Under the pieces are notes generated by a model, which did no database searches, was not told where the DNA came from, and was given only the letters and a program-made list of their open reading frames with translations. From the NCBI GenBank assembly GCA_013695885.1, contig JACCZP010000197.1, forward strand, positions 1 to 8,659: 8,659 nucleotides of DNA, written 5' to 3'. This document shows, piece after piece, positions 7,081 to 8,659 of this stretch; position 1 is the stretch's first letter; every line of letters begins with the position of its first letter. Position numbers and translations under genes: made by a program. The DNA comes from Thermoleophilaceae bacterium. GTDB taxonomy: Bacteria > Actinomycetota > Thermoleophilia > Solirubrobacterales > Thermoleophilaceae.

Positions 7081-8619
7081 GACCGCCGCCTCGACCCCGT
7101 CGCCCTCTCCGTGCTCTCCAGCGCGCTGGCCGGGATCGCCGAGGAGATGGGCGCGGTGCTCATCCGCGGCGGCTACTCCTCGAACATCAAAGAGCGCCGC
7201 GACTGCTCGGCCGCGCTGTTCGACGCGGGTGGGCGCATGGTCGCCCAGGCCGAGCACATCCCGGTGCACCTCGGGGCGATGCCCGAGTCGGTGGCCGCGG
7301 TGATGGAGCGCGCACCTCGCCCCGGGGAGGTCTGGGCTCTCAACGACCCCTACCGCGGCGGCACGCACCTCCCCGACGTCACGCTCGTCTCGCCGCTTGC
7401 GCGCGAGGGCGAGACCATCGGCTTCGCGGTGACCCGCGCGCACCACTCGGATGTCGGCGGCATGCGGCCGGGCTCGATGCCGAGCGACTCGCGCGAGATC
7501 TTCCAAGAGGGTCTCGTCATCCCGCCGGTGCGGCTCGTGCGCGAGGACGGCACGCAGGTGGACGACGTGCTCGACCTGATCCTCGCGAACGTCCGCACCC
7601 CGCACGTGCGCCGCGGCGACCTGCGCGCCCAGATGGCCGCGAACGGCGTGGCCGCCCGACGCCTCGACGAGCTCGTCGAGCGCCGCGGGCTGGAAGTGGT
7701 CACCGCCGCCTTCGACGAGGTGATCGACTACGCCGAGCGCCGCACCCGCGAGCGCGTCGCCGCGCTGCCGGACGGCGAGTACTCGGCCTCGGGCGAGATC
7801 GAGGGCGACGGGGTGAGCGACGAGGACGTGCCGATCGAGGTCCGCGTGAGCATCGACGGGGAGGAGGTGGAGATGGACTTCGAGGGCACCGCGCGGGCGG
7901 TGGCGGGCAACGTGAACTGCCCGCTCGCGGTCACCCGCTCGGCCTGCCTGTTCGCGCTGCGCGTCCTGCTGCCCGACGACGTGCCGGCCAACGCTGGGAT
8001 GGAGGCCGTCCTCGATGTGCACGCCCCCGACGGGTCGCTGGTGAACGCCCGGAGCCCGTCCGCCGTGGTGGCCGGCAACGTGGAGACGAGCCAGCGCGTG
8101 GCCGACACGGTGCTGCTCGCGCTCACCGGGGCGGTCGAAGGCCTTCCCGCACAAGGACAGGGCACGATGAACAACGTGGTGATCGGCGGCCACGGCTGGA
8201 CCTACTACGAGACCATCGGGGGCGGTCAGGGCGCGAGCCCGCAGGGACCCGGGGACTCCGGGGTCCACGTGGGGATGAGCAACACGCTGAACACTCCGGT
8301 CGAGGCCCTCGAGCTCGAGTACCCGATGCGCGTCGAGCGCTCGGAGCTCGAGCGCGGGTCGGGCGGGGGCGGTGAGCACCGCGGCGGGGACGGCGTGGTG
8401 CGCTCGATCCGCGTGCTCGAGCCGGCCGGCCTCTCGATCCTGGCCGACCGCCGCCGCCACGGTCCGGCGGGGGCGCGCGGCGGCGAGCCGGGCCGGCCGG
8501 GGCGCAGCGAGCTGAACGGCGAGGAGCTGCCGCCGAAGGTGACTCGCGACCTGCGGGAGGGCGACATCTTGACCGTGCGCACTCCGGGCGGCGGCGGCTA
8601 CGGCAGCGCCGCGGACTAG
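7078..8619 (+). CDS. hyuB: HyuB: hydantoinase B / 5-oxoprolinase hydrolytic subunit
   Basis: This is the partner of HyuA that completes hydrolysis of the ATP-activated cyclic amide. The 513-residue product spans the whole hydantoinase B family. It starts with '[12 protein letters not shown]' (6-17) and contains '[17 protein letters not shown]' (33-49), '[14 protein letters not shown]' (56-69), '[18 protein letters not shown]' (89-106), '[15 protein letters not shown]' (121-135), '[13 protein letters not shown]' (141-153) and 'ILANVRTP' (168-175). Further on are '[11 protein letters not shown]' (378-388), '[15 protein letters not shown]' (395-409), '[12 protein letters not shown]' (428-439) and the C-terminal 'TPGGGGYG' (502-509). 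The His/Asp residues in the NDPY and AHHSD segments are the likely metal or active-site ligands by family analogy. No signal peptide is present, so it should be cytoplasmic. Expression is coupled to hyuA by the one-base overlap. The specific substrate, oxoproline or a hydantoin or another lactam, cannot be told from sequence. Confidence 0.93.
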   Translation: MDRRLDPVALSVLSSALAGIAEEMGAVLIRGGYSSNIKERRDCSAALFDAGGRMVAQAEHIPVHLGAMPESVAAVMERAPRPGEVWALNDPYRGGTHLPDVTLVSPLAREGETIGFAVTRAHHSDVGGMRPGSMPSDSREIFQEGLVIPPVRLVREDGTQVDDVLDLILANVRTPHVRRGDLRAQMAANGVAARRLDELVERRGLEVVTAAFDEVIDYAERRTRERVAALPDGEYSASGEIEGDGVSDEDVPIEVRVSIDGEEVEMDFEGTARAVAGNVNCPLAVTRSACLFALRVLLPDDVPANAGMEAVLDVHAPDGSLVNARSPSAVVAGNVETSQRVADTVLLALTGAVEGLPAQGQGTMNNVVIGGHGWTYYETIGGGQGASPQGPGDSGVHVGMSNTLNTPVEALELEYPMRVERSELERGSGGGGEHRGGDGVVRSIRVLEPAGLSILADRRRHGPAGARGGEPGRPGRSELNGEELPPKVTRDLREGDILTVRTPGGGGYGSAAD

Positions 8620-8642
8620 CGGCGTTCGCGTACCGCCTTCTC

Positions 8643-8658
8643 GAGGACCCCCGCCATG
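8643..8658 (+). promoter_or_regulatory. Possible ribosome binding site and start codon of a downstream gene
   Basis: GAGGA (8643-8647) is followed by eight bases and then ATG (8656-8658) at the right edge, a well-spaced Shine-Dalgarno/start pair 36 bp after the hyuB stop. It would make a further + strand gene in the hyu unit. The alternative is a convergent gene on the - strand, whose frame stays open from the window edge to a stop at 8616-8618, reading ...[13 protein letters not shown]. Too little sequence is visible to decide. Confidence 0.3.
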
Positions 8659-8659
8659 C

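Noticed and set aside
6763..8460. A 565-codon open frame on the - strand across hyuA and hyuB
   Set aside because: It is rich in His, Val and Arg, has no recognisable motif, and lies opposite clear HyuA and HyuB motifs.
5054..8619. Acetone or acetophenone carboxylase
   Set aside because: HyuA/HyuB relatives occur in these enzymes, but no gamma or other extra carboxylase subunit is seen and the gene order fits a plain hydantoinase/oxoprolinase pair.

Overview
The window is very GC-rich and uses almost only G/C-ending codons. All clear genes lie on the + strand, tightly packed. Protein style (Arg/Ala/Glu-rich, polytopic sugar transferases, a lone 'SYAERLFEFP'-type ATP-binding protein) points to a high-GC actinobacterium, most like the Thermoleophilia/Solirubrobacterales group. 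That assignment comes from recognition of family style and has not been tested by a search.

Region 1 (1-3947) is an envelope-glycan type block. It holds the 3' end of a polytopic membrane protein, then a complete GT-C (GT39-like) glycosyltransferase 25 bp later, then an FAD-dependent oxidoreductase of the UDP-galactopyranose-mutase/protoporphyrinogen-oxidase-like superfamily after a 92-bp gap. Together they suggest synthesis or modification of a lipid-linked sugar or surface polysaccharide. The exact product cannot be read from the sequence.

Region 2 (3948-5035) breaks this pattern. A short, less GC-rich spacer holds an elaborate imperfect hairpin and two tandem 10-bp repeats. Directly after it comes an open frame of about 325 codons that matches the middle and end of an actinobacterial AAA-type ATP-binding protein. 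The frame begins inside the ATPase domain: the Walker A part is absent and no ATG or GTG precedes the conserved region. I read this as a 5'-deleted remnant.

Region 3 (5054-8619) is a two-gene unit for an ATP-dependent hydantoinase/oxoprolinase: hyuA and hyuB, joined by a TGATG stop/start overlap with a Shine-Dalgarno sequence inside the end of hyuA. HyuA would supply the ATP-using ASKHA-type subunit and HyuB the hydrolytic partner, opening a cyclic amide such as 5-oxoproline or a hydantoin. The last 40 bases may hold the ribosome binding site and start of a further + strand gene.

I see no RNA genes, CRISPR array, transposase or convincing promoter. The most unusual spot is the hairpin/repeat at 4014-4056, directly at the break point of the ATPase remnant.
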